A DNA stretch of 64,000 bases from Monarcha castaneiventris obscurior. Its lineage: Eukaryota; Chordata; Aves; Passeriformes; Monarchidae. The position numbers and the translations under genes are program-made. Positions 1 to 10,700 of this stretch are shown one piece after another (within the stretch, counting starts at the first letter, position 1; every line of letters begins with the position of its first letter). Under the pieces are notes generated by a model that was not told the DNA's origin, searched no databases, and saw only the letters and a program-made list of their open reading frames with translations. Location: contig JAMPIT010000437.1 of the NCBI GenBank assembly GCA_026261815.1, forward strand, positions 6,708,001 to 6,772,000, read 5' to 3'.

Positions 1-1659
1 CATGCTGAAATGCCCCCGCTGTCTGCCTGGGACTTTTGCTTTTGGGCAGTGAGATAAGGTCAGCAGATGCAGAATTATTTAGGAAATGGACCTCCTGAGA
101 CTCCAGATACTGAAGAGAATTGGAAAATTTGGCAGCACACTGTGCTGTTTTGGTGCAAGGTCAGTTAGATAAGGTCAGTCAGGATGTTAAATCTAGCCAG
201 TGCCTAGTTTGTCATCATGTTTTGTAACAGGAACAAGGAAGCCTGATAGACCAGAATCCCCAGAAGAAAAAATATGAAAACCAAGTCAATATTTTTACCA
301 AGATTTATAGAAAATATACCTCTTTTTATGTGCCTTTTCTCAGATACATTTACCCCGTGTAGCTTTAACAGAGGTAGATGTGCTTTATCTGGGCTCTGTT
401 CAGCTTTTCTTCACATATGTTTATTCTGCTGCTCTTTAAGCCTCCGTGCAGGGCATTTCCTCACCCTAAAATCTGTCCTTCAGACATGAGTAACACCTTG
501 CTGATGATACTAACAGGACCACCAATTGTAAGCACCTTGCAAAGAGTCCTCGAAACCAGCAGCAATTTTTATATCACTACTGCAATCACAAATCCAGTGG
601 CTTTCCCTTGAGCCTCCCCTGATCCAGAAAGTCAGTAATTGGGAGCTGGCTTCACGGCCCCAAACATGCATATTGACCTGTTTAAATTACATTATAACTT
701 AATAAAATATTATTATGCTAGTGAAGGAGAAAGGGTTTGTCCTGAGTGGAAGACAGGTTTTGGCAGAAATCAAAATGCAGGTGATGTGCTCAGCATCCTC
801 AGGATGCGACTGTTTATGTCTTTGACAATAAATAATACATCACAGGCACTGACAAATGGAGCTTCACAGAAGTCTAGTGAAGTAAATCAGCAGTTGTTAT
901 CCAGGACAGAGAGGGATATGGGGCATAAAAAGGTTAAGCAACTTGACCAAGAGGATACAGCAACCTGTGACAAAGTGCAGCTCCTGGGAGTACCCTGGCC
1001 TGTGCTGGTAACCACAAGCCCTTTCCCTCCCAATTCCCTTTTGGCTACCAGCTGCCAAGAGATGGCCACTAATAATGCATTTGGATACTAAGTTGTCAGG
1101 AGGATGTTAAACCAGGAGATACATTAATGATTTTTATGCTCTGTGATGGATTTACAGAGAATCTCAGAGGCTTTAATTTGGACAGGCTAGGTTCTGCCAT
1201 GCCTTTCTGTTTCATCTATTGAATTTTTGATAAATGTGAAGCTCTCCAGTGGGACTGGGGATCTGAAGTGTTTTGGGGTAGAATTAAGAAATATGGTATG
1301 AGTCTGTGTTTATACCAGGAAGGCTTTTGTTTTGTGTTTTTAGGGATTTGGGCAGGAACCGTGCCCTTGTCATTAATTGTTGTGCATTATGACTCAGAAT
1401 AAACTTACTGCATTGTTTAACTACTTTCTAGGCATCATGAAGTGTTTAGATATTTCATTAACATTGAAGTGTGAGATTCTGCCCACCTCTACACAGTTGT
1501 GTCAGATTGTATATCGGGGGCTATGCTGATGATGCAGAGGCGACCTTGAAGGTGTTCATATTTACTATTAATTATGGCAGTTTGCTGTGATTCTAAAACA
1601 CTTTGGGCTTAATCTGGTTAATGCAAGAGCCTGGATGCAGTAAAGGCAGGATTTCATTG
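1..1659. other. Unique non-coding DNA, no gene recognised
   Basis: I see no recognisable exon, RNA gene or repeat here. The open frames (longest about 150 codons at 639-1091) do not resemble any protein I know, and overlapping frames on the opposite strand are equally open, as expected by chance. The base composition is moderately AT-rich with no CpG clustering. Confidence 0.6.
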
Positions 1660-1722
1660 CCCTTCCTTCCTCCCTTCCTCCCTCCCTTCCTCCCTCCCTC
1701 CCTTCCTCCCTTCCTCCCTCCC
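1660..1722. repeat. Polypyrimidine (CCTT/CCCT)n microsatellite
   Basis: About 60 bases are almost purely C and T, built from CCTT and CCCT units in irregular order. On the minus strand it reads as a glycine-, lysine- and arginine-rich open frame, which is an artefact of the repeat. Long polypurine/polypyrimidine tracts of this kind are length-variable and can adopt triplex (H-DNA) structure; that behaviour is known for the class and has not been shown for this copy. Confidence 0.9.
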
Positions 1723-2209
1723 ATGGATGACATCCTTCTGCCTGTAGCCATGTCCAGATCTCTACTCCTACAGCTCAGTGCAAACAGGCCACAGCCACAC
1801 TGGGCATTTCTCTTGAGGTTTCCACTCAAGACAAGAATATTTTTTTGTGCTTTTAGGGTAGAGGATGCCAGCATGCCCCTCTGTAATCAGGACCCAGTGC
1901 TGATGAAATGCTCTGCTCTCCTGTGATGAGAAGTGTGGCAGAAGTGGAAAGCATCACTGTTTTTGCTGTCCTTTCAAAGGCATCCCTATGGGAGCTGACA
2001 TTTGAAGGGTTCCCTGTGTGTGGTGAGGTCTGGTGCCAGCCAGGGGAGCCAGGGTTCGTCAGCAGTGGCTCACAGGTACTTGGTGAGGAGCTAAGGCTTT
2101 TGTTTGTGGGGAACAGCTCTGCAGAGCTCTGGAAGGAGCAGCTCTGTAGCTACAGGAGAAGGGTTGGTTCAAGGTCAGAGCTTTAAAAAGGGCAAAGAGA
2201 AAACAAACC

Positions 2210-2254
2210 ATGCATGCATTGCCTGTGTGCATTTGCATGCATGTGCATATGCAA
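2210..2254. promoter_or_regulatory. Candidate POU-factor binding cluster
   Basis: Three related motifs fall within 45 bases: TGCATGCA at 2211-2218, a perfect octamer ATTTGCAT at 2231-2238, and the palindrome TGCATATGCA at 2244-2253. The last matches the central ten bases of the MORE element (ATGCATATGCAT), which is bound by POU-factor dimers. The motif matches are seen directly; binding is inference. Short AT-rich motifs recur by chance, so confidence is low. Confidence 0.25.
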
Positions 2255-3234
2255 GTAGGTCTGTGGCTGTAATTAACTCTTCGTTCCTGGGTGTCTTTGG
2301 AAAACAAAGTGTGAAGTTGCAGGATACACTCTCCTCCTTGTGAGAACGGAACTGCATTAACCTCAAAAGAGGAAAGAGGAGGGATTTAAAGCACTGCAAT
2401 AGTCTGTATTGAGGCTGAATCCCTTGCAAAATCCTCGGGCTAAATCAAACCCACTTCAGTTAAATAAGCTCATACACTCCTCCATCACACTAACTATTCG
2501 TTTTACACTCTCAGTACTGAAATAAAATGGCCAAAAGTATTATCACTGTTTTGAACCTGGCAAAGGTATTTGCTACTGTCCTGAGGTGTGTCTGCCAAGC
2601 TTCCGGACCAAAGCAGTTTTTATGCCTGAAGCCTCATACGCACAAACCTCTGGGGGAGGAAAAAATAAACGAGGGTTTATCTGACAAGTTGGCACAGTCT
2701 TAACTAGTGTTGAGCAGCTGGAGAATCTGGAAAGCACATCAAGATTGGAGTCAGTGGGGAAAAAAAGAAATTCTGCAGTTACCAGAGTCTTGCCATAAAA
2801 GGAACAAATTAAAGGGAGAGGTGAGCAGGCAGAGCACATCAAAGATGGAACAGTCTGCAGACAAGAAAGCACGTTGATAAGACCATTAAAAGCCAGCTAG
2901 CAAAGTGATTAATGGAACAGAATTGCCTTTTGGTTCTTGGGAGGAACAGTCAATTGCATCCCAACGGGATCACCAGAGATCTGAGCACAGAAGTCAAGCC
3001 ACCACTGGAAATCTGCACTTATTCTCACTGCCCTCCCAAACACCTCTCCTTCCAGCAAACGCTGATAAGCTGAACTTCCCGGCTCTACTGGGATTTTAAC
3101 AGGCAAGGTTGGTGGAAGAGGAAAAAAAGCAGAGAAGTGGGGGAATAGGATTGATGGCATGCAGAGCTTAAGGAAAACATTTAGGAGTTCACTGAGTGGA
3201 AACGTGGATGTGAGGACAGCTCAGGTCCCCGCCC

Positions 3235-3265
3235 CAGGCATTCCCCAAAGTCCTGGGAATGCCTG
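3235..3265. repeat. 11-bp inverted repeat, 9-base loop
   Basis: The arm CAGGCATTCCC (3235-3245) is exactly complementary to GGGAATGCCTG (3255-3265), with nine bases between them. The arms contain TTCCC/GGGAA, an NF-kB or Ikaros-like core. No transcript or function can be inferred from the sequence alone. Confidence 0.6.
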
Positions 3266-4630
3266 CAATGCAAACCCCACGGCCAGGGTGGGAGGTCACA
3301 TCTCAGCACAAATGTTTTCTGTCCCTGCTAGGCAGAGTGCTCCGAGCTGTGGAGCAGCTTTAAGCTCATACCCAGGAGCAAATGGAGGGGCTTTCAAGCA
3401 CCAGAAATACCCAACGATTAACTCAGCAGTGGCTGAAATAAAAGAAGTGTCGTGCATGGAAGAATATTTGGCATATTTCCAGGTCTTAGCAAATACAAAA
3501 CCTCATCAGTCTAAAGAAGCATTAGGAGTTTATGATGTGGAAATAACTGGCTGGTGTGTGACGCATTTCCAGCTTATGGTGAGCCATCTATTAGAAGAAA
3601 ATGTTTTAGATATTCTGAGGCTGGACTCAACCTCCCTGCTACAGGCCAAATGCCATGGACATGAGGCGAGTGTTTCAGAAACAGAATATCCTGCCATGTG
3701 CAGAGAGGGAAGAGATCAGGGAACATTAGGCATAATTACTTCTCAGCTGTTTAGTGCTCAGATGAGGTGATGGGGAAAAGTCTTCTGTAATAGCTGAGTA
3801 CGGGCAGCTTCTGTCTGCTGTGGTGATACCTTTGCTGGCTTCCTCTCACTCTGAGGCATCTACTGGATGCACAGAAACCTTTTACAATTTGACCATTTGA
3901 CTTGAAGAAAGTGCTCAAAGTAAAAGGGAATTTGCCAAAGTGGCAGGAGTGAGTGAACTGTTCTCAGTGCATCTATTTTAGCAGCAAGGAGAAAAAAATG
4001 GGTGGCTTAGTCATGTGCAGCAATCAAGGTCAGCCTGACCTCGGGTTTGAGTAGCAGCACTCCATCCTCTCCAGTGGAGTTGGGGAATGCAGAGCATTCC
4101 ATGGACACCACCTGGTTTTACAAATTTCCTCCAGCATCAGGAAAAATACTTGCTTTACAAAGGAGCAAACCGAAACACAAGGAAATGCCCCAGAAGTCAA
4201 CAAGAACATCCAGCAATGAGAGACTATGGCTGCCAGTCCATCTCTGTAGCTGCATTCTCCTTGGGAGCAAGATGGGGGAAAGTATCAGTGTGTCAACTGA
4301 CAAAAGATGGCAATGAATCCTTCATCACCAGGGTAATTTCAAATGGTATTCAGAAGTTCTGTAGCAATTCCTTTGATGGACACTTTTTGAAGAGTGTTTA
4401 TCTGGAGAAGGTCATCATTGGAAGAAAATCTCAGGTAGTTTCAGGAGGGAAAGTCTCTTCCTTCCATAACCCTGGGGGTGCAGGTGTTGCCCCAAGGTGT
4501 CTGCGTTCTTCCTGCTGGCAGCAGACCCAGCAGTGCACCTCTGACTCTAAGAAATGCTGGCTTTCATATAAGAGAATACAAGAAAATGGGAGCCAAAACT
4601 CAGTCAAGTTGAAAAATGGGCCTGTATCTC

Positions 4631-4652
4631 TTTTTTTTTCTTTCTTTCTTTT
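4631..4652. repeat. Short T-rich (CTTT) low-complexity run
   Basis: Nine T residues are followed by CTTT units and a short T run. It is a simple low-complexity tract with no flanking transposon. Confidence 0.75.
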
Positions 4653-5223
4653 AAACACTAATTTTCTGTCCTCTGGGTCTTTTTAATTCTTCTCTCTGCT
4701 ATTTTTGTCAAAGACAAGATATGTGCTTTTTTATTTGACACAGTCATTTCAGTTCCTCTGGAAAAAATAAAGAGAAGCTGTAGACATGTCAGTGCCAGCT
4801 ACAAAGGACTACAGGGAAGATCTCTGCTGGAGAAACTCTATTAGGTGTCACACAGCACCACAGGAAGGGAGGTTTGGACTGAGCTCTTCACCTTTGGGCA
4901 GGCTTATTTTCCCATTTTTAGCCCTGTGACACTAAGAACCTTCCCAGAGGTAAATGTTCATTCTTCTCTCCTGAAGTACCAGGACTTGTCAAATGCATGT
5001 AGGATCTGGACACTCACACACACACTTGTTTCCATTTCAGACATTACCACCTGGACACCGTGCAGTGACTCTTCATGGCCTGAACTTTATAAAAGAAAAT
5101 GTTCAGACATTTGCAGGAATAGAGTGCCTTTTTCTTCCTGACTTGAATATCATAGTAAATTTATGGATTTTGCAAGTATCTTCATGCTCAGAAGACAGGG
5201 TCTGTTTGCAGGGTGAGTTTTAA

Positions 5224-5490
5224 TATGGAATCATGGAATATCCTAAGTTGGAAGGGACCCACAAGGATCATCAAGTCCAGTTCCTGGCCCTGCATAGGAT
5301 ACCCCAAGAATGTGCCTGAGAGCCTTGTCCAAATGCCTCTTGAACTCTGTCAGGCTTGGGGCTGTAACCACTTCCCTGGGGAGCCCCCGGGTGAAGAAAG
5401 TTTCCCTGACATCCAACTTAAACCTCCCATGACACAGCTCCATGCCATTCCCTTGGGTCCTAGTGCTGGTCACCAGAGAGAAGAGATCAG
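5224..5490 (-). mobile_element. CR1 LINE 3' end, truncated (minus strand)
   Basis: CR1 is the dominant non-LTR retrotransposon of birds and other reptiles; most copies are 5'-truncated. Read on the minus strand, this one runs from the coding 3' end of ORF2 to the terminus at 5224, where CATGGAAT-like repeats match the CR1 terminal short repeat. The minus frame contains LPREVVTAPSLTEFKRHLD, the typical C-terminal end of the CR1 ORF2 protein, and the phrase TTGGAAGGGACC on the plus strand is a CR1 signature. Compared with the usual element, about 30 bases are missing where GGGGAGCC joins GGGTGAAG (near 5382-5392). Similarity stops at about 5490. There is no clear target-site duplication, as is usual for CR1. 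It is non-functional. Confidence 0.93.
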
Positions 5491-6793
5491 AAAGGGGAAA
5501 CTGAGGAGATGTTTGCTCAGACAAGAACAATTTCTTGACTGGCAACCTCGCTGCTTCAGTCACTCCTATGAAAATGTGTCAAGAGGTACTTTTGTGGGTA
5601 ACACAACGTCTTAGCCATGCTGTTTCCCAGCTAGCCTGCTTTACGTGAGCTAAAGAGACATCTACTTCGTGCCAGTAGAAGGAGAACATTTCCCCATGAG
5701 AATGGTGTCATTCAGCTGAGAAGCATCACTGTGGCACGGAGCTACGGCATTTTCCAGCAGACATGAGTGAGCCCAGCCAGGGCAGCCTCACGACATGTCA
5801 CACATCAGCACAGCCCTGAGCCGGCCCTCACATCCCTGTGCCTTGGTGTGGCAGGAGCAGGAGGCCAGACCTGGGCTCACACAGCCCCACAGGGCTCGGT
5901 GCAATTAGGCTGGGGGTAAAATGAGCGGCTGGCTCTCTGCAGGAGCCTGCGAATCCTGTGAGCACTGGGCTGTGAGCAGCACTGCAGCAGAGCAGCAGCC
6001 CTGCCTGCAGCAATCCTCGCTGTGCCAGGGGATTCCACAGCTCTCCCAGGGACGTGGCTGGGTCCAGTGCTGCTCCCCAGGCGAAGCAGCAAGAGCTGGG
6101 GGTCACCTACTGAAGGACTGAGGAGGGAAAAGGGGAGAAGAATTGCCCATGCTGAGCTGATGCCTGCCTGCTCCTCCTGCTGCTGCTGTTTCCTGGGAGC
6201 TGAGGCTCAGACCAGTTCTATTTTCAGGATTTAGATAAAAGTTTCAGTCACAGGTCATGACTCCCTCAGTTAACAGGGATTCTGACCATTTTTCCTGCGG
6301 GGTGGGAACAAGAGAGCAGCTGCTCTGCTGTGCCTGCCAAGCTCTGTCCTGCCTGGCTGGAGTGCCCAGCTCAGGGAAAGCTGCTTCCTTCATCCAGAGG
6401 CCATAAAGATGCTGACACACACAAACGTGCACACCAGGGATATTCACACATGGTCTCCCAGAGCTGGCCTTCAGTGTATTCTCTGTGCTCCTGACTGGTG
6501 CAGAGTCTCTTTTCTGAGCCCTCCTCAGACACTGCCTTGCAAGGCGCAGGATTCCACAGAATCTCTGCAAAACCGGAGCTCTCCTGACAGGAGCAGAAAA
6601 ACAAAGGGCTGGGAGAGGGTTCTGCATCACTGAGCCCAATTGCCTGCAGTCACAGGCCATCATTTCGTAAGATCATTTTCACCCAGCAGTGAAGCTCTTA
6701 TCTCAAGACTAGTTTTACCTAGTTTACATAGTTTCCTTTCTTTACCTCCACCTCTTTGTCAAGGGGACTAATTTAATGCCTCATGCTTCTGAT

Positions 6794-6819
6794 GGCTGGA
6801 AATCTCAAAATTTCCAGCC
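6794..6819. repeat. Perfect 10-bp hairpin, 6-base loop
   Basis: GGCTGGAAAT (6794-6803) and ATTTCCAGCC (6810-6819) are exact reverse complements separated by six bases. It is too short for a microRNA precursor and is not followed by a U-run. It could be a palindromic protein-binding site or chance. Confidence 0.6.
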
Positions 6820-7140
6820 TTCTACCTGTTAGTTCTTGTGTCAATGCTGTTCTTGAGCTGGAATAGCTCTTCTCATCCTGAAGTGTTAGCCCTCCTCCCA
6901 GCTGCATTTGTAGGCAGCAATGACATCTCTCAGAGCCATAGAAAGGAAAGGCTGCATTTTCTGCACTTCTCTCCAGCTGCTCGTGTTTTAGTAGACCTTT
7001 TCTGAGTTTCTGTGCCAGGACTGCCTGCCTGGTGCTCCTGGTAAGAGCTCATCAGGCCCTGGGGCAGGGATGTTCACACTGGATATCTGAGGCATCAACA
7101 TGGATTCACAAAGTCTCTTGGGGCACCCCAGAACACCTGA

Positions 7141-7176
7141 CTTCACTTTTTTCTCTATTGTTTCTAGAAGGTAAGT
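7141..7176 (+). other. Juxtaposed splice acceptor and donor (possible recursive splice site)
   Basis: A pyrimidine-rich tract at 7141-7165 ends in TTTCTAG, is followed by AAG, and runs straight into a consensus donor, AAG|GTAAGTC, with the break between 7170 and 7171. An acceptor AG directly abutting GTAAGT is the arrangement of recursive (ratchet) splice sites in long vertebrate introns. The sequence pattern is seen directly; that a transcript crosses it on the plus strand is inference, and isolated matches can occur by chance. Confidence 0.25.
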
Positions 7177-7286
7177 CCCATTTCACAGAGATAGTGCATG
7201 GCAGGGTTCTCTCCGTGCCCAGCCTTGCCCTTCATATGATCACATCCTTCTTCACACTTCCACCTCTCCTGCCGCAGCCTTCAAGT

Positions 7287-7702
7287 CTATCCCATTTTTT
7301 GAATACTTTTCCAAACCTCCACTATTGTGTTTATCCATCCTGGTTTCATCTCAGCCGCAAATTTTAAAGTGTCTCCTTTTGTGCCAGGAAAATTAGAATT
7401 ATAAATGCAATCAATCTCCCCCACCAATCCTAAAGGGACGCCAGGGTCACCACTACACCCCAAACCTTCCCAAAATGTACTCTCCATAGTTCTCCAGACA
7501 TTTCCTGCACAATTCCACTAATCCCCATTTTCTGCAGTTTGACTAATCTTGTCACCACGTCAAATACACTGTAGAAGTCCAGAGAGATTAGATCTACTGC
7601 ACTGCTTTTGTTAAGAAAATCAATTATTCTATCAAGTAAAATCATCAAATGCATTTGACACAACATTGCTTTGGTAAAGCTTTGCTGCATTCTTTCCTTC
7701 AA
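7287..7702 (-). pseudogene. Ancient CR1/L3-like reverse transcriptase remnant
   Basis: Read on the minus strand, this is a decayed piece of a LINE reverse transcriptase palm domain. A frame starting at 7702 carries the region before motif A and motif A itself as LDFYSVFD (7582-7559; the usual form is LDFSKAFD), keeping the catalytic aspartate at 7577-7579. A second frame, shifted relative to the first, continues with a motif B remnant SGDPGVPLGLV at about 7454-7422 (usual form SGVPQGSVLGP) and motif C as FAAE at 7361-7350 in place of FADD, so both catalytic aspartates of motif C are lost. The order and spacing of A, B and C are preserved, which supports true descent. The frameshift and lost catalytic residues show it is dead. 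It is much older than the other CR1 copies in the window. Confidence 0.78.
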
Positions 7703-10700
7703 AAAGATGTCCTTTTACTTCCTAAAGCTTTGTATAATGCTGAGGTCAGACAAACCAGCATTTAGTCACATAGATCATAATTTTCCTTTAAAAATATACT
7801 AAGCAAGTACTACACAAAGGGTGACAGGAGCAGTGATAAAGGGGTGGCAGGAACAGTGCCCCATCTGGAGCCAGATTCCATAAAAATTGTCTCTAGCAAA
7901 GCCGCAGCAGAATAGCACCTAACCTGTATTACCTGCTTTTCTAAATTTTTAAAAAATGTTTGGACTTTAATTAAATTTAAATAAATAAACAAATAAATAA
8001 ATCAATAAAATTTAATTCTTTAATTCAAAAGAGGTTTGAAATTGTGCTTTTACAGTGTCAAAATACAGACTCGGGGGTTTAGGAGTCAAGCAGACCAAGG
8101 CCCAGAAAAATAATGTAAGACCTGGATTTTCACAAGACCCACAAAAACAAGATGCTGAACGTTTTCCTATGGCAGTAAGGAAATCTCTTCCCTAAAAGAG
8201 GCCAGAGAATTTGAAAGTGCATAGAAGTGGGTGATTAAAAATGAAAAGAAAATTGTGAATATTACATGTGTTTTGTTTGGGTTTGATCCAAGGCTTCTAG
8301 ATGGTGCAGGTAATGGGCTATTAGATGTGCACAGCCTTCTGACTGGAGATGTAATTTTTAAGCATTTCTATATCCTTTGGTCACTCATCAAAATGGACCT
8401 GGATTTGGGGACCTGGTGGGCTCCTGTGTGCTAAATTTATGTTACCAAGTTATCCATATCGACATATCTTCTCTCCCTGTTTCCCTTCCCCCTTCATCCT
8501 ACTCACTGAGGAATTCCTTGCTCTTGCCTCAGCCAGGGAAGGTTTTATAGTTTTCTCCCTGAAACCTCATTTTCGTGGTGTTGCCCTCCCTCAGGATGAC
8601 CAGATGTGATTGCAGTGCCAGCTTTTCATAGCTCTGTTCTGTGAGGAAGCCCTGAAGAGATCATTTACCCACAGACGTGCAGTTTATGTGAGGGAGGAAG
8701 ACAGGGGCAGAGGAGTGTAGAAGGCCACGAGCTGGAGGGGTTTCAGTGCCAGAAATGCTGTGGTTTTTGCAGGTTATTTCACATCTTTATGATCCTTTTT
8801 CGCTTTCTCATACCTGAGAAAGAGTCTATCACTCACTGCTTGCTCCTCTACCACTCCTTTGCTCGGCACAGCCCTTGGCCAGGCTCTGCATTCCCTCCTC
8901 CTCAGTTTTAGTACCCACTGGGAGTGTTCCAGTAGCTGCTGAGACAGACCTCCAAGCCAGACTGTGCAGGTCTGCAGCACGGTGTTCTACTAACTGCTTG
9001 TACTACACACAAACATTAAAGATGGTGAGTTAATGAAAATTAAGAAAAATGAGGGCATTTCACTTGAGCTGTTCTAGGACCGTCTTAAACAGCCTTGCAT
9101 GGGCAATTTACCTCGTACTGCTATTAGAAAAAAGTAAAATATTCAGCGACTGGAATTAGAAGAGAAAGTAATGGAATTCAAACATGATTATTATCAAAGA
9201 CAGGCTCTAATAGGATACCAGAGTCCAGTTGAAAGTTCAGACAAATTTGAACTTAGTGCCAAAAAAAAAATCCCCACTTTATTTTCTGTTTCACAAAATG
9301 GTTTTATGAACCTAATAAGGAAATTTTAGCAAATCTGATTATGCAAGGAAAAAACTCTTGTCATAATTCATCCAGCTCAGAAATCGGATGCCAGCAAAGG
9401 GGGAAATTTCCTTCTCATTTATATTCTTGTCGAACCACTGAAATCAGAAGAGCTTCAGGAAAATTTAAGACTTCCTTTGTAAAACTATATTGCTTGACAG
9501 TAACAGGGCTCATACTTACATTCAGATGGTTCTCCCATCATACTCAAATATTATTGACTGTTATTATTTAATGGACAAAAGATCTCTGGAGGAAAATCCC
9601 ATGTCAGGACTGAAATTTTTCAAAGCAAAATGAGTTTGTACGTCTGGAGACAGAAATTAGAGCAGACAGTGCTACTTATACAGTAGAGAATATAATGTCT
9701 ATATATCATACCAAATACATAAATGTAGAATCTTGATCCTCTGTGTCACTAAAAACAGCTATATTAAAAATTAATGGCATGACATTTCTTCACAGCACGT
9801 CAGATATTTCAAAGAATATTCTAGTACATAAAATATTGAGAGTTACTGAAATAAAGCACATAAATAACATTGGGCACACAATGTCTTTTTGTTCAGTGGC
9901 TGTACTGCTCTTGACACAATAGAGCAGTCCTTGGAAAAGAACCCTGAAAGGACTGAGCTGGCCAAAATAATTAATGCACTTGATTGTTTTCTTTGCAAAA
10001 GAGAGGACAGAAAAAGCTCATCTTCTGCTTTTGGACCCAGACCTCTATCCTCATTGTGGTGTGTGGGAGGGACATCAGTTGCAATCGGTCTGGTAACACT
10101 GGGTTCCTATTTAGCTCCACATCAATGTTCCTTCATGCTGTCCTGCATCCAGCCATGCCAAATCCTGCCTGACACTGGCACAGGTAGGAGCATCTCCATC
10201 GACTGCCAGGGAGTTGCTGTCTATTTACACAGGTGGAGCTGAGAGATTAATCATGTCACCATTTCTTTACCCCTTTGATAGGTATTTGGATTATTCCTCT
10301 GTCTTGAAATCCTATCTTGACAAACACTGAAGTATCTCTGACCTCATTTACAGGCCCTCTTTTTGTTCTGCCCTGAGTTTTCTATCAGAGACAAGAGGGG
10401 CAGCAGTGATGATGACACCCCAGATGCTGCTGGCTGCCCACCCACCCACACTAGTGCCCATGGGTGCCCTGCTCTGCCTCTCAAACAGGCCAGTGGCTGC
10501 TGTTTGGGGCTGCCTTTCACACAGGTATTTCAAATCCTGCAGGCTGTGAAGGCAGGAGCCCATCACTGGTGTGGGAAGTTAAGGATCTCGTGCCCCACAG
10601 TCTGGGGAGGTTACAGTGCTCTCTTTGCTGGGAAAGGCTGTGCCAGGCTCAAGATGGAAGCCTGGGAAAGCAAATCCCCATCACAGGGTGCTCCGTGCTC

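Larger units (their letters stand above)
1723..5223. other. Unique non-coding DNA with small motifs
   Basis: No gene is recognised. Contents: a POU-type motif pair near 2.2 kb, an 11-bp inverted repeat at 3235-3265, a T-rich CTTT stretch at 4631-4652 and a short CA run at 5015-5026. The 203-codon open frame at 3159-3770 is among the longest in the window, but it has no recognisable domain, signal peptide or repeat structure, and its length is within chance expectation for 64 kb on six frames. Confidence 0.55.
5491..7286. other. Unique non-coding DNA, GC-rich in the first part
   Basis: 5760-6660 is more GC-rich than its surroundings, with several 60-140 codon open frames on both strands and no recognisable protein. 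A perfect 10-bp hairpin lies at 6794-6819 and a strong splice-like signal at 7141-7176. No gene is recognised. Confidence 0.5.

Noticed and set aside
1525..1600. CTGATGATG resembling a snoRNA C box
   Set aside because: No D box with terminal stem at the expected distance.
1593..1874. Minus frame with repeated GGRKGG units, resembling an RGG-type RNA-binding protein
   Set aside because: The repeat is a direct translation of the polypyrimidine microsatellite at 1660-1722.
2166..2176. GGTTCAAGGTC, like the B box of a tRNA gene
   Set aside because: No A box at the right distance and no cloverleaf arms.
3159..3770. 203-codon plus-strand open frame
   Set aside because: No recognisable domain or homologous motif; consistent with chance in six frames of 64 kb.
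4087..4686. 199-codon plus-strand open frame
   Set aside because: Ends in a T-rich low-complexity tract translating to phenylalanine runs; no known protein features.
5208..5220. TTTGCAGGGTGAGT, another near-juxtaposed acceptor and donor
   Set aside because: It has a poor pyrimidine tract and sits directly beside the CR1 terminus; weaker than the 7170 site.
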